Below are positions 1 through 5,700 of a stretch of DNA of 6,132 bases, piece by piece. The position numbers were made by a program, and so were the translations under genes. Position 1 is the stretch's first letter; the number at the start of each line of letters is the position of its first letter. The stretch comes from Nitrosopumilaceae archaeon (lineage in GTDB: Archaea; Thermoproteota; Nitrososphaeria; Nitrososphaerales; Nitrosopumilaceae): assembly GCA_021296165.1 (NCBI GenBank), contig JAGWAW010000093.1:1-6132 (forward strand), read 5' to 3'. Below the pieces are notes generated by a model. That model was not told where the DNA came from. It searched no databases and saw only the letters and a program-made list of their open reading frames with translations.

Positions 1-1025
1 AGCACCATTTTTTGAGACATGCCGCTGGCGATCATCCCCACGTGTCCGGTTGGGTACAGCCGCAGCGTCTTGTCGGAGCTGCTCACCGCATAGTGTAAAG
101 GCATACTGCATTCAGGGGAGACCAGGTGGTCCCCCACCGCCACCTGTGTGAAGACGGGCATCTTTATTCGGCGAAGGTCCACCACGCGCCCCCCTACGCG
201 CATTTTGTTGTTCACTAGGAGGTTCTTCTGGTAGATGTTCTTTATCCACTCCCGGAAGAGCTCGCCCGGAATGGGAGGGGTGTCGCTTAGCCACTTTTCC
301 ACTCGTAGAAAGTTGTCCACGAACTTTTCGTTGTCTATGTTCTTGAAGAAGCGGATGTACTTCTCTATGCCCTGCTCGAACGGCTTGAGGACGGAGAAAC
401 AATAGTACATGAACTCCGGGGGCATGTTGCCCACCGTGTCCACCAGCTTGTCCACCTCCACGTGCTTTGAGAGGTTGCTCACCACGGTGGTGTCCTTCCA
501 GCCGTCGATCACCGGCGCGGTGGCCACAAAGTTGCGCACCTTGTCAGGATGCAGGGCCGCGTACACGGTGGCGAGTGTTCCCCCGGTGCAATACCCCTGC
601 AGAGTGACACTATCGACGGATGCCTCGTCGCACACGCGCTCTATACACGAGTCCAAGTATACGTTGACATAGTCATCAAAGCCCAGATAGCGGTCCATGT
701 TGCTGGGTGTCCCCCAATCCACCATGTAGACGTCGTATCCCTGATCCAGAAGGTTGCGTACCCAGCTCTTGGCCGGTTGTATGTCCAGTATGTGATAGCG
801 GTTTATGAGTGCGTACGCTATTACGATGGGGGTGCGGTGTGTGACCTCCCCGGCTCCCTCATAGTGGAGTAGTCTGACCTTGTCTATGGTGTGTGCTACT
901 TGGTGGGGTGTGACCTCCAAATCCACCTCGTCGGGGGCCGGCACCATGTCCGGGGCCCGGGCCACGTTGGATCCGAACCGCACCAGCTCGTCTACCAGTC
1001 CAGTGTCACTTGCGCTTCCGGCCAT
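1..1025 (-). CDS. phaC: Class III poly(3-hydroxyalkanoate) synthase, catalytic subunit PhaC (3' end cut by window edge)
   Basis: Polymerises (R)-3-hydroxyacyl-CoA into storage polyester at the granule surface, as a complex with PhaE. I translated this frame by hand; 341 codons lie in the window and it runs off the left edge without a stop. It is an alpha/beta-hydrolase fold: the 'VDWG' strand is near residue 102, followed by a 'GFDDYV' segment (115-120). The lipase-like box G-Y-C-T-G-G (144-149) carries nucleophile Cys146. Asp299 lies in 'VGDH' and His328 in 'TGHVG'. In the Allochromatium vinosum class III enzyme (about 355 residues, from memory) the triad is Cys149/Asp302/His331, so all three are offset by exactly three and only about 10-25 residues should be missing here. 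The start ATG at 1025 is fixed by a GGAGGAG ribosome binding site and overlaps the end of phaE by 20 bases, indicating one operon. The class III assignment is strong; substrate chain length is not visible. Confidence 0.95.
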   Translation of the reverse strand, partial: MAGSASDTGLVDELVRFGSNVARAPDMVPAPDEVDLEVTPHQVAHTIDKVRLLHYEGAGEVTHRTPIVIAYALINRYHILDIQPAKSWVRNLLDQGYDVYMVDWGTPSNMDRYLGFDDYVNVYLDSCIERVCDEASVDSVTLQGYCTGGTLATVYAALHPDKVRNFVATAPVIDGWKDTTVVSNLSKHVEVDKLVDTVGNMPPEFMYYCFSVLKPFEQGIEKYIRFFKNIDNEKFVDNFLRVEKWLSDTPPIPGELFREWIKNIYQKNLLVNNKMRVGGRVVDLRRIKMPVFTQVAVGDHLVSPECSMPLHYAVSSSDKTLRLYPTGHVGMIASGMSQKMV

Positions 1026-1620
1026 TGCCTCTCCTCCGGCGCAAGGCGCCCTCCATCTCGGCCACCCGCCTCCGCAGCGAGTGTAGTTCCCTGTACACCT
1101 CGTCCAGTTCGTGGCGGTTGGGAAGATTTGCAGTCTTGAGCACCACGTCGGCTATGTTGTTCCAGTGCTTTGCCAGCTCCAGCTCCTTTGAGACCATCCT
1201 TCCGTAGTTGGTTCCGAACTCTTCTGAGTCGAAAAGTTCGGTAAAGTCGTTGTCAAATATGTCTATCCAGACGCGCTTGTACGCCTCAAAGTGCTCCGGA
1301 TCCTGTGGCAAATCTGGGGCCTTGAGGTTTACCTTCCTCTGTGCCTCCGTCCAGGTGTCGGCCAGCTGCCTGTAGTATGTGGACAAGTGGGTGCCGAAGC
1401 CGGCCAGATCCTCGTTTATTTCGATGATCTCGGAGGTTACTCTCTTGGAGTTTGCCGCCATGGTCCTCATCGGACCCGTTGAAGACAGCGCCTGGGGCTT
1501 GCTGGACATCAAGTACAGCAGGTCGGTCCAGAACAGTGAGAGGTGCTTGTAGTACTCTTGGGGATTGGTGCCGGGCGGCGGGCCGGCATCCTCCTGCGGG
1601 TTGGCGCCTGTTGATTGCAT
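1006..1620 (-). CDS. phaE: Class III poly(3-hydroxyalkanoate) synthase subunit PhaE
   Basis: Non-catalytic partner that activates and stabilises PhaC at PHA granules. The 204-residue protein is acidic and helical in the middle, with an aromatic-rich stretch 'VWIDIFDNDFTELF' (117-130). It ends in a predicted coiled coil (about 165-195) that opens with 'NLPNRHELDEVYREL' and is followed by a strongly basic Arg/Lys tail (194-204). The 'LPxRxELDEV' helix is the recognisable PhaE signature. Its length resembles the short archaeal PhaE type (about 180 residues in haloarchaea, from memory) rather than the longer bacterial one. The frame is open up to a TTG at 1695, but a TATA box at 1643-1649 places the transcript start at about 1620, exactly on this ATG, so I chose it. 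The gene overlaps phaC by 20 bases. The basic tail could contact polymer or nucleic acid, which is speculation. Confidence 0.88.
   Translation of the reverse strand: MQSTGANPQEDAGPPPGTNPQEYYKHLSLFWTDLLYLMSSKPQALSSTGPMRTMAANSKRVTSEIIEINEDLAGFGTHLSTYYRQLADTWTEAQRKVNLKAPDLPQDPEHFEAYKRVWIDIFDNDFTELFDSEEFGTNYGRMVSKELELAKHWNNIADVVLKTANLPNRHELDEVYRELHSLRRRVAEMEGALRRRRGNGRKRK
1031..1037 (-). promoter_or_regulatory. Shine-Dalgarno site of phaC
   Basis: On the minus strand GGAGGAG lies five bases before the phaC ATG, inside the 3' end of phaE. It fits the anti-Shine-Dalgarno end of archaeal 16S rRNA and decides the phaC start. The first genes of transcripts in this window show no such site, so it marks phaC as an internal operon gene translated by conventional initiation. 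Confidence 0.8.
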
Positions 1621-1642
1621 GTCGGTAACTCTCGGTGTTTGG

Positions 1643-1649
1643 TTATAAA
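1643..1649 (-). promoter_or_regulatory. BoxA/TATA promoter of phaE-phaC
   Basis: On the minus strand the sequence reads GTTTATAACC; the AT-rich core is centred near 1646, 26 bases before the phaE ATG at 1620. This is the standard archaeal TATA-to-start distance and predicts a leaderless phaEC mRNA. Confidence 0.7.
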
Positions 1650-1731
1650 CACGTACCCGCAGTCGAGGGTACATCCTCAGGTCAACCACTGACAAGCACG
1701 GATCAGCGCATTATAGTCGTATCCTGAGCGT

Positions 1732-1736
1732 AAAAA
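1732..1736 (-). terminator. Possible weak T-tract terminator after TFB
   Basis: On the minus strand TTTTT occurs about 135 bases past the TFB stop. Archaeal termination often uses short T-runs, so this could end the TFB transcript before the phaE promoter. It is short and single, so the call is weak. Confidence 0.25.
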
Positions 1737-1752
1737 CCAAGCGGACCTAGGG

Positions 1753-1863
1753 ATGTACCAGCCCGCAGCCAAACGCTACGAGGCCAGTCGTCCGGAGCAG
1801 GCCGACTTTGCACCCCCATATCAGAACACCCGTCCCGGAACGGCCGCAGCGCGCCGGTCCTGA
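1753..1863 (+). CDS. Possible 36-residue micro-protein, function unknown
   Basis: I do not recognise this product. An ATG-to-TGA frame reads MYQPAAKRYEASRPEQADFA and continues for 16 more residues, rich in Pro, Arg and Ala with no hydrophobic segment. Support is circumstantial. Its third codon positions are mostly G or C, as in the confident genes here. An AT-rich 'ATTATAG' at 1710-1716 lies about 26 bases before a possible transcript start near 1739, giving a leader of about 14 bases. It occupies the gap between phaE and the TFB gene and is antisense to nothing else. Against it, the length is within chance for GC-rich DNA, the TATA box is imperfect, and no clear ribosome binding site is present beyond AGGG directly abutting the ATG. 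Conservation in related genomes would decide. Confidence 0.25.
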   Translation: MYQPAAKRYEASRPEQADFAPPYQNTRPGTAAARRS

Positions 1864-1871
1864 ACGGTACC

Positions 1872-2786
1872 TCAAAGCAGGTTGTTGAGCATCTGCCGCA
1901 GTCCGACACAGCGGTTACGGATGGTCACTTCGGTGACCCCCGAGGCGTTGGAGATATCCTTTTGGGACCTTTCCTCCCCGTTCTCTATGCACGCCAAGTA
2001 CAGTGCAGCGGCGGCTATTCCCATGGGGTCCTTGCCGGCCACCAGCCCACTCTCCTTGGCTTGATTCAGTATGACAGCAGCCCGCCTCTTTGTGGGCTCC
2101 ATCAGGCTTGCCTCACTGGCTATGCGGGAGATGCCCTTGACCGGATCCACCACTGGCATCTGCAGGTCCAGCTCCCGGTATATGAGCCGATAGCAGCGCG
2201 CCACGTCCTTGCGGCGTATGTTTATGCTCCTTGATATGTCGTCCAAGGTACGGGGGGTCTCAGTGTTGCGGCATGCTGCATACAGGCACGCAGCCACCAA
2301 GCCCTGGATGGAACGGCCCCGGACAAGGCTCTTCTCCATGGCCTTGCGGTATATGTAGGCGGCCTTCTCGATTACGGCATCGGTAAGACCCATCTTGGCC
2401 TTAAGCTTGTCCATCTCGTTGAGAGCCTGCCTCAGGTTGCGGTCCGCCGATGAAGACGTCTGCGTGCGGCTATCCCAAGTGCGCAGCCGCTCAATGGAGC
2501 TCTTGACGCCAGCTGCCAGTGGCTTGCCCGCTGAATCCTTGTTGCTGGAGTCGATCACGGTGGACAAACCCATATCATGCATGGTAAGGGAGGTACCTGC
2601 CCCCGTCCTGGACCGGTTCCCATGTTCGTTGGAGAATGAGCGCCATTCGGCCCCCATGTCCTCAACCTTCTCGTTTATGACACTGCCGCAGATGCCGCAG
2701 CAGAGCTCGCCGGTGGAGTCGTCGGTGACCAGTTCGGTTCGACCGCAAACAGGGCACCGGGTACCCGAAGGCTGCGGAAATATCAT
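1872..2786 (-). CDS. tfb: Transcription initiation factor TFB (TFIIB homologue)
   Basis: Bridges TBP bound at the TATA box to RNA polymerase and reads the BRE. Counting from the chosen start (304 residues), an N-terminal zinc ribbon uses Cys11, Cys14, Cys30 and Cys33 (CPVC and CGIC). It is followed by the B-reader/linker with 'EWRSF' near 47-51 and 'RSRTG' at 58-62. Two cyclin-like repeats cover roughly 105-200 and 205-304. The second ends in a helix-turn-helix ('QKDISNASGVTEVTIRNR') of the kind that contacts the BRE. Length and architecture are those of a full TFB with nothing missing. The frame is open to an earlier ATG at 2810, but that codon lies only 11 bases from the centre of the TATA box at 2818-2824, so the transcript should start near 2795, downstream of it. 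I therefore chose the ATG at 2786, which leaves a leader of about nine bases. Thaumarchaea usually carry several TFB paralogues; which one this is cannot be told here. Confidence 0.95.
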   Translation of the reverse strand: MIFPQPSGTRCPVCGRTELVTDDSTGELCCGICGSVINEKVEDMGAEWRSFSNEHGNRSRTGAGTSLTMHDMGLSTVIDSSNKDSAGKPLAAGVKSSIERLRTWDSRTQTSSSADRNLRQALNEMDKLKAKMGLTDAVIEKAAYIYRKAMEKSLVRGRSIQGLVAACLYAACRNTETPRTLDDISRSINIRRKDVARCYRLIYRELDLQMPVVDPVKGISRIASEASLMEPTKRRAAVILNQAKESGLVAGKDPMGIAAAALYLACIENGEERSQKDISNASGVTEVTIRNRCVGLRQMLNNLL

Positions 2787-2817
2787 AGGTACAAGGCGCC
2801 AATCGTGCATTTATGAG

Positions 2818-2824
2818 TTTTATA
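2818..2824 (-). promoter_or_regulatory. BoxA/TATA promoter of tfb
   Basis: On the minus strand the sequence reads GGTATAAAACTC, with a near-consensus TATAAAA core centred at 2821. The predicted transcript start is about 2795, which excludes the upstream ATG at 2810 and supports translation from 2786. Confidence 0.75.
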
Positions 2825-2867
2825 CCCTTGTTCATGGTGAAACAGGGGCATGACCACAACACCCTCG

Positions 2868-2879
2868 AAAAAACTTAAC
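2868..2879 (+). promoter_or_regulatory. Probable BRE/BoxA promoter of the 93-residue protein gene
   Basis: A run of six A followed by CTTAAC resembles an archaeal purine-rich BRE plus a weak TATA element. The element centre near 2876-2877 predicts a transcript start at about 2902-2903, one or two bases before the ATG at 2904. It is divergent from the tfb promoter, with about 55 bases between the two element centres. Confidence 0.55.
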
Positions 2880-2903
2880 CGGCACGGGGTGGAATAGTAT
2901 GGG

Positions 2904-3185
2904 ATGGCGACCGATCCTGCGACCCTCAAGATTGAGATACGCGACCTCTCTGCCCGTCTGGACGGGCTGGGACCCGAGCCCGACAGCCTCCCCCAGTTCG
3001 CCATATCGACCAACGCCGTGCGACAGAATGAGTACTTGGCCAAGAGGAACCACATACAGTCGGACATGATCCGGGCGTACGCCCATTACACCCAATTTTT
3101 GGAGGAGGCCTCCACCGGATTGGTGGAGATACAACACCAGATGATCGAGTTGCTGCGGCTTCAGGCCAAGGAGATGGGACGCTAA
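2904..3185 (+). CDS. Small helical/coiled-coil protein of unknown function
   Basis: I do not recognise a family. The 93-residue product has no signal peptide or membrane segment. It is predicted largely alpha-helical: a short amphipathic helix at about 7-20 ('LKIEIRDLSARLDGL'), a Pro-containing break at 24-30, then a long helix from about 38 to the end. The long helix has heptad-like hydrophobic spacing ('TGLVEIQHQMIELLRLQ', 71-87), so it may dimerise or act as a partner subunit. No Cys, no metal motif and no DNA-binding motif is evident. The gene is the only confident one on the plus strand. It is transcribed divergently from tfb and seems leaderless. Its TAA stop interlocks with the TAG of birA on the other strand. 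Sharing a promoter region with tfb could mean coordinated expression, which is inference only. That it is a real gene is supported by promoter spacing and GC-rich third codon positions. Confidence 0.8.
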   Translation: MATDPATLKIEIRDLSARLDGLGPEPDSLPQFAISTNAVRQNEYLAKRNHIQSDMIRAYAHYTQFLEEASTGLVEIQHQMIELLRLQAKEMGR

Positions 3186-3943
3186 AAGAGGACTTGGCGC
3201 ATTCCCGCCTCGGTCTCCACTAGCAGAGCCCCGTCGCGGCCGACGCCTCGGACCTCTCCCCGCACGTCCCCCCTGTGTATCTGGCGGCCCATGTTCCAGC
3301 ACCTCTCTTGGTACGCGGAGGTGACATAATGCGCGTCGCGCTCCATACTGGAGTAGTGTGAGTGAAGCCGGGCCAGAAAGCCGGCCAGTATAGCATAGGC
3401 AGACACTCCCACAGCGTGCAGGTGCACCGAATCCGAACCGCCAAAGCTCCCGTCGGAGGCCAGTTCCCTAGCAACCTCGCGCGGGTCGTTGGCAACGTTG
3501 ACGCCCACGCCCACCACCACCCACTCCAGCACGTCGGCCACCGACGAGTCTAGCACTATCCCGGCCAGCTTGCCATCGGCCATGATATCATTGGGCCACT
3601 CCAGCCTGGCCTCCGGTATGTACACCCGTATGGTGTCGTACAGGGAGACGGCGGCGCCCAGCATAACGACGCCGGATATGTCGGGGGGGATGTCCGGGCG
3701 CAGCAGAACGGAGAATGTCAACGTCCCCGGAGGGGATGCCCACGAGCGGCCCATCCGGCCCCGGCCAGAGATCTGTCGGCCCGCGATCAAGACGGTCCCA
3801 TCCGGCTCGCTGGCGGCCCTCCGCATCAGGGCGTCCTGGGTGGATCCTACCTCGTCATAATACAGGACCCGGCGCCCCATCTCCCCGGCCCCCATTCCCG
3901 CCAAGGTTTCGGGCAGGGCGCGGGCCTGTGGGCCAGTGATCAA
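3182..3943 (-). CDS. birA: Biotin--[biotin carboxyl-carrier protein] ligase, BirA-type, without DNA-binding domain
   Basis: Forms biotinyl-5'-AMP from biotin and ATP, then biotinylates a lysine of a carrier protein; in this kind of archaeon the expected target is the carrier subunit of acetyl-CoA/propionyl-CoA carboxylase. The catalytic domain is complete: 'STQ' (34-36), the adenylate loop 'GRGRMGRSW' (60-68), 'WPND' (116-119), Lys125 in 'DGKLAGI', and 'GVGVNV' (145-150). A small C-terminal SH3-like domain follows (about 212-253). There is no N-terminal helix-turn-helix, so unlike Escherichia coli BirA it should not act as a repressor. The TTG at 3943 directly abuts the TAA of the preceding gene, suggesting translational coupling in one transcript. 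Its ribosome binding site is weak, and ATG codons at 3895 and 3880 are plausible alternatives because the family core begins only around residue 25. No promoter is visible just upstream. Confidence 0.93.
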   Translation of the reverse strand: MITGPQARALPETLAGMGAGEMGRRVLYYDEVGSTQDALMRRAASEPDGTVLIAGRQISGRGRMGRSWASPPGTLTFSVLLRPDIPPDISGVVMLGAAVSLYDTIRVYIPEARLEWPNDIMADGKLAGIVLDSSVADVLEWVVVGVGVNVANDPREVARELASDGSFGGSDSVHLHAVGVSAYAILAGFLARLHSHYSSMERDAHYVTSAYQERCWNMGRQIHRGDVRGEVRGVGRDGALLVETEAGMRQVLF

Positions 3944-4489
3944 TTAGAATCCAAAGTCGAAGCCGCCGTCTCCGAATCCGTGGTCAACACCAGCATCACC
4001 GGCGTCGCCCAGATCCCCCGCATCACCTGTATCACCGGCATCCCCGTACCCCTCCGGAATATTCTCGGCGGGCACGTAGTCGGTCATGGTCGCACCCATC
4101 ATGTTGAACATCATGCTGAACATCATGATGTCCATTATCCCGAAGAACATCATCATGGGCAGGAACGAGCGGTTGTCATCCATCATGCGCCCCAGCCCCT
4201 TCTTGTCCTTTTTCTGGTATAGCTCCTGCATCTGCCCCCACTTTTGGCGAACCTCAAAGAGACGCTGGTCCAGCTCGTCGGAGCCTTTGTCGGTGATTAG
4301 GATCTCTACCCTGGTGCGAAAGAATTTCTTTCTCTGGACCGGTATTATCAGTCCCCGCTCCTCCAGTCGCGAGAGTATGCCCTCGAGTGTGGTCGGATCC
4401 AGGCGCGTAACCCTTTGGATGCTATCAAAACTCTTCTTGCCTTGGCGGATGGCACCCAGCACCATTACATCCGGCGGCTCGGTCTCCAT
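3944..4489 (-). CDS. Winged-helix protein with Met-rich hydrophobic segment and Gly-Asp-X repeat tail, function unknown
   Basis: Three distinct parts are visible in 181 residues. Residues 6-70 look like a winged helix: recognition-helix region 'DPTTLEGILSRLEERGLI', then a basic wing 'QRKKFFRTRVEILITDKG', as in MarR/PadR-like or archaeal wHTH regulators. Residues 70-105 form a charged, probably coiled helix. Residues 112-135 are strikingly methionine-rich (11 Met in 24, with Phe and Ile), hydrophobic enough for a membrane segment or a metal or peptide contact surface. The tail (149-167) is six Gly-Asp-X triplets, ending in a Gly/Phe/Asp-rich stretch with terminal 'FDFGF'. I know no characterised protein with this combination. 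The start ATG at 4489 is 26 bases from a TATA centre near 4515; the open frame extends to a GTG at 4504, which would lie upstream of the predicted transcript start. It is first in an operon with birA; a regulatory link to biotin use is possible but unproven. Confidence 0.88.
   Translation of the reverse strand: METEPPDVMVLGAIRQGKKSFDSIQRVTRLDPTTLEGILSRLEERGLIIPVQRKKFFRTRVEILITDKGSDELDQRLFEVRQKWGQMQELYQKKDKKGLGRMMDDNRSFLPMMMFFGIMDIMMFSMMFNMMGATMTDYVPAENIPEGYGDAGDTGDAGDLGDAGDAGVDHGFGDGGFDFGF
3992..4045 (-). repeat. Six imperfect 9-base tandem units encoding Gly-Asp-X
   Basis: On the minus strand consecutive units GGGGATGCC, GGTGATACA, GGTGATGCG, GGGGATCTG, GGCGACGCC and GGTGATGCT encode GDA GDT GDA GDL GDA GDA. 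The units differ mainly at third codon positions, which suggests the protein repeat is maintained while the DNA drifts. The Gly-X-Y periodicity superficially resembles collagen, but without proline. Confidence 0.85.
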
Positions 4490-4791
4490 GTGACGGGTTT
4501 GCACCGCGCCCTTAAAAATTGTTCGAAGTTCTTTATGGGACTTATTCGGCTGTGCGCCATCCCGGCTACGCGGCCATATCCGACCGCTACGCTGGTACGG
4601 AGACCGCCACGAGACCCGGTTCCGGTTGAAGCTGTCCAGGTGGGCACGCTGATTCCGGCTTCACTCATTTGTACAAGTCCCTTCCTTGTGTGCGGCCCGG
4701 TGCCCGCCATGTCATCACACTCGGGGAACAGCCATGCAACATCTACCCGCGCCAGGCCGAGTCGCTGCCAGACGCGCACACGGCTGCGCGC
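4490..4791. other. Intergenic stretch with no supported gene
   Basis: About 300 bases between the winged-helix gene and the SDR gene. Apart from the promoter at 4512-4519 I see no tRNA, repeat array or T-tract terminator. Open frames on both strands (plus 4535-4840, minus 4465-4779) exist, but they overlap neighbouring genes or promoters and their products are low-complexity Pro/Arg/Ser/Thr-rich, typical of random translation of GC-rich DNA. Confidence 0.6.
4512..4519 (-). promoter_or_regulatory. BoxA/TATA promoter of the winged-helix gene and birA
   Basis: On the minus strand the sequence reads CAATTTTTAAGG; the centre near 4515 is 26 bases before the ATG at 4489. It predicts a leaderless transcript and argues against the GTG at 4504 as the start. 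The element is AT-rich on both strands. Confidence 0.65.
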
Positions 4792-5676
4792 TCAGCTCCC
4801 TTCCAGCGCTGATATGGACGAGTCCAGCCCGGACCCGTAGTCGGCGTGCTTGAGCTGGTATATCTCAGATACGGCTTCGCCTGAAACGGCCGTGGGTGTG
4901 CATAGCAGCTTGGTCAGATCCTTGCCCAAGACAAGCCTGGCCGCAAACGCCGGTACTCCCCGGGGCCGCCGGACACCCAGCGCGTCGGCCGTATGCCATA
5001 CGAACTCCCGGAACGTTACACTCTGCGGGCTGGCAGCTACGTATGCGGGACGCTCCAGTCCGGCATTCAGTACGGCCGACATGATTCCCGCTGCGTCCTC
5101 CACGTGCAGAAACGCCTTGCGGTACCGGCCCCCGGCGGGGAGCATCATGGTTCCCGCGCGAATACGCTTTACCAGCATGTCGCGGAACCAGCCGCCCGGT
5201 CCGTACACGTCACCGAACATGACCGCCGAGAACCGGATTCCGGCGCCGCGGCATCCGTCCTCCAGATACTGGTGGGCCTCCTGGCGTATTTGTGCAAACT
5301 CAGTGTCGGGACGGTACGGGGTGGACTCGGATATGACCCCGTCCACGCTTCCGTACGCCCCCAAGCCCGAGGCATACACGAATGCATCAGTCCTATCTCT
5401 GACTGCCTCAAAGAGGTTCCGAGCGCCCTCCACGTTCACGCTCCGCAGGACGCCTGCGTCGCGCACCATCGGGGTCAGCGATGCCAGATGAAACACACAA
5501 TCGTACGACACGTCCCCCACCGGCACAGGCGGCTTGGTGATATCCCCAAGTATGACGCCAGGTCCATCTGCACCGCCCCTCTGCAGCCCGTGTACCCGAT
5601 GGCCCCGCGACTCCAGCGTCCGGACCAGAACACTGCCTATGAACCCGGCGGATCCGACTACCAGAACGTCCCCCAA
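4792..5676 (-). CDS. Extended SDR, NAD-dependent epimerase/dehydratase family, with atypical active site
   Basis: Family members act on nucleotide sugars or related substrates; the substrate here cannot be told. The 294 residues contain the Rossmann motif GSAGFIG (8-14, GxxGxxG), 'GDI' (44-46), 'HLAS' (63-66), 'NVEGARNLFEAV' (81-92), the Ser103 region 'YASGLGAYG', 'FGDVYGPGG' (154-162), and a 'FLHVEDAA' segment (189-196) usual in substrate binding. Arg33 after the second strand, where NAD-preferring members often have Asp/Glu, may point to NADP. The usual catalytic YxxxK appears as Phe127-A-Q-I-Arg131 (TTT and CGC codons), so both Tyr and Lys are replaced. Either it uses other chemistry or it is a non-catalytic NAD(P)-binding SDR of the atypical type. 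The start is a TTG at 5676, three bases past the predicted transcript start. It is monocistronic as far as can be seen. Confidence 0.9.
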   Translation of the reverse strand: MGDVLVVGSAGFIGSVLVRTLESRGHRVHGLQRGGADGPGVILGDITKPPVPVGDVSYDCVFHLASLTPMVRDAGVLRSVNVEGARNLFEAVRDRTDAFVYASGLGAYGSVDGVISESTPYRPDTEFAQIRQEAHQYLEDGCRGAGIRFSAVMFGDVYGPGGWFRDMLVKRIRAGTMMLPAGGRYRKAFLHVEDAAGIMSAVLNAGLERPAYVAASPQSVTFREFVWHTADALGVRRPRGVPAFAARLVLGKDLTKLLCTPTAVSGEAVSEIYQLKHADYGSGLDSSISALEGS

Positions 5677-5700
5677 CAGGTTGCTTCTACGGATGACTCC

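Noticed and set aside
112..402. Minus-strand frame of 96 residues inside the left end
   Set aside because: It is an out-of-frame reading of phaC, whose own frame shows the full catalytic triad.
1621..1695. N-terminal extension of PhaE to a TTG at 1695
   Set aside because: It would run through the TATA box at 1643-1649 and begin upstream of the predicted transcript start at 1620.
1703..1909. Minus-strand frame of 68 residues overlapping the end of tfb
   Set aside because: It reads out of frame through the TFB C-terminus, has no promoter or ribosome binding site, and matches no family.
2787..2810. Longer TFB starting at the ATG at 2810
   Set aside because: The TATA centre lies only 11 bases upstream, so this ATG should not be in the mRNA; the extra eight residues are also not needed before the zinc ribbon.
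3992..4045. Nine-base tandem repeats considered as a CRISPR-like or regulatory array
   Set aside because: They stay in frame, vary at third codon positions and encode Gly-Asp-X triplets, so they are protein repeats.
4490..4504. Longer winged-helix protein from a GTG at 4504
   Set aside because: The TATA centre near 4515 is too close; the predicted transcript begins at the ATG at 4489.
4465..4779. Minus-strand frame of 104 residues starting with GTG
   Set aside because: It runs through the winged-helix promoter and its coding start, and its composition looks like random translation.
4535..4840. Plus-strand frame of about 100 residues, Pro/Arg/Ser-rich
   Set aside because: It overlaps the SDR gene end in antisense, has no ribosome binding site, its TATA spacing is off by about six bases, and it resembles no family.
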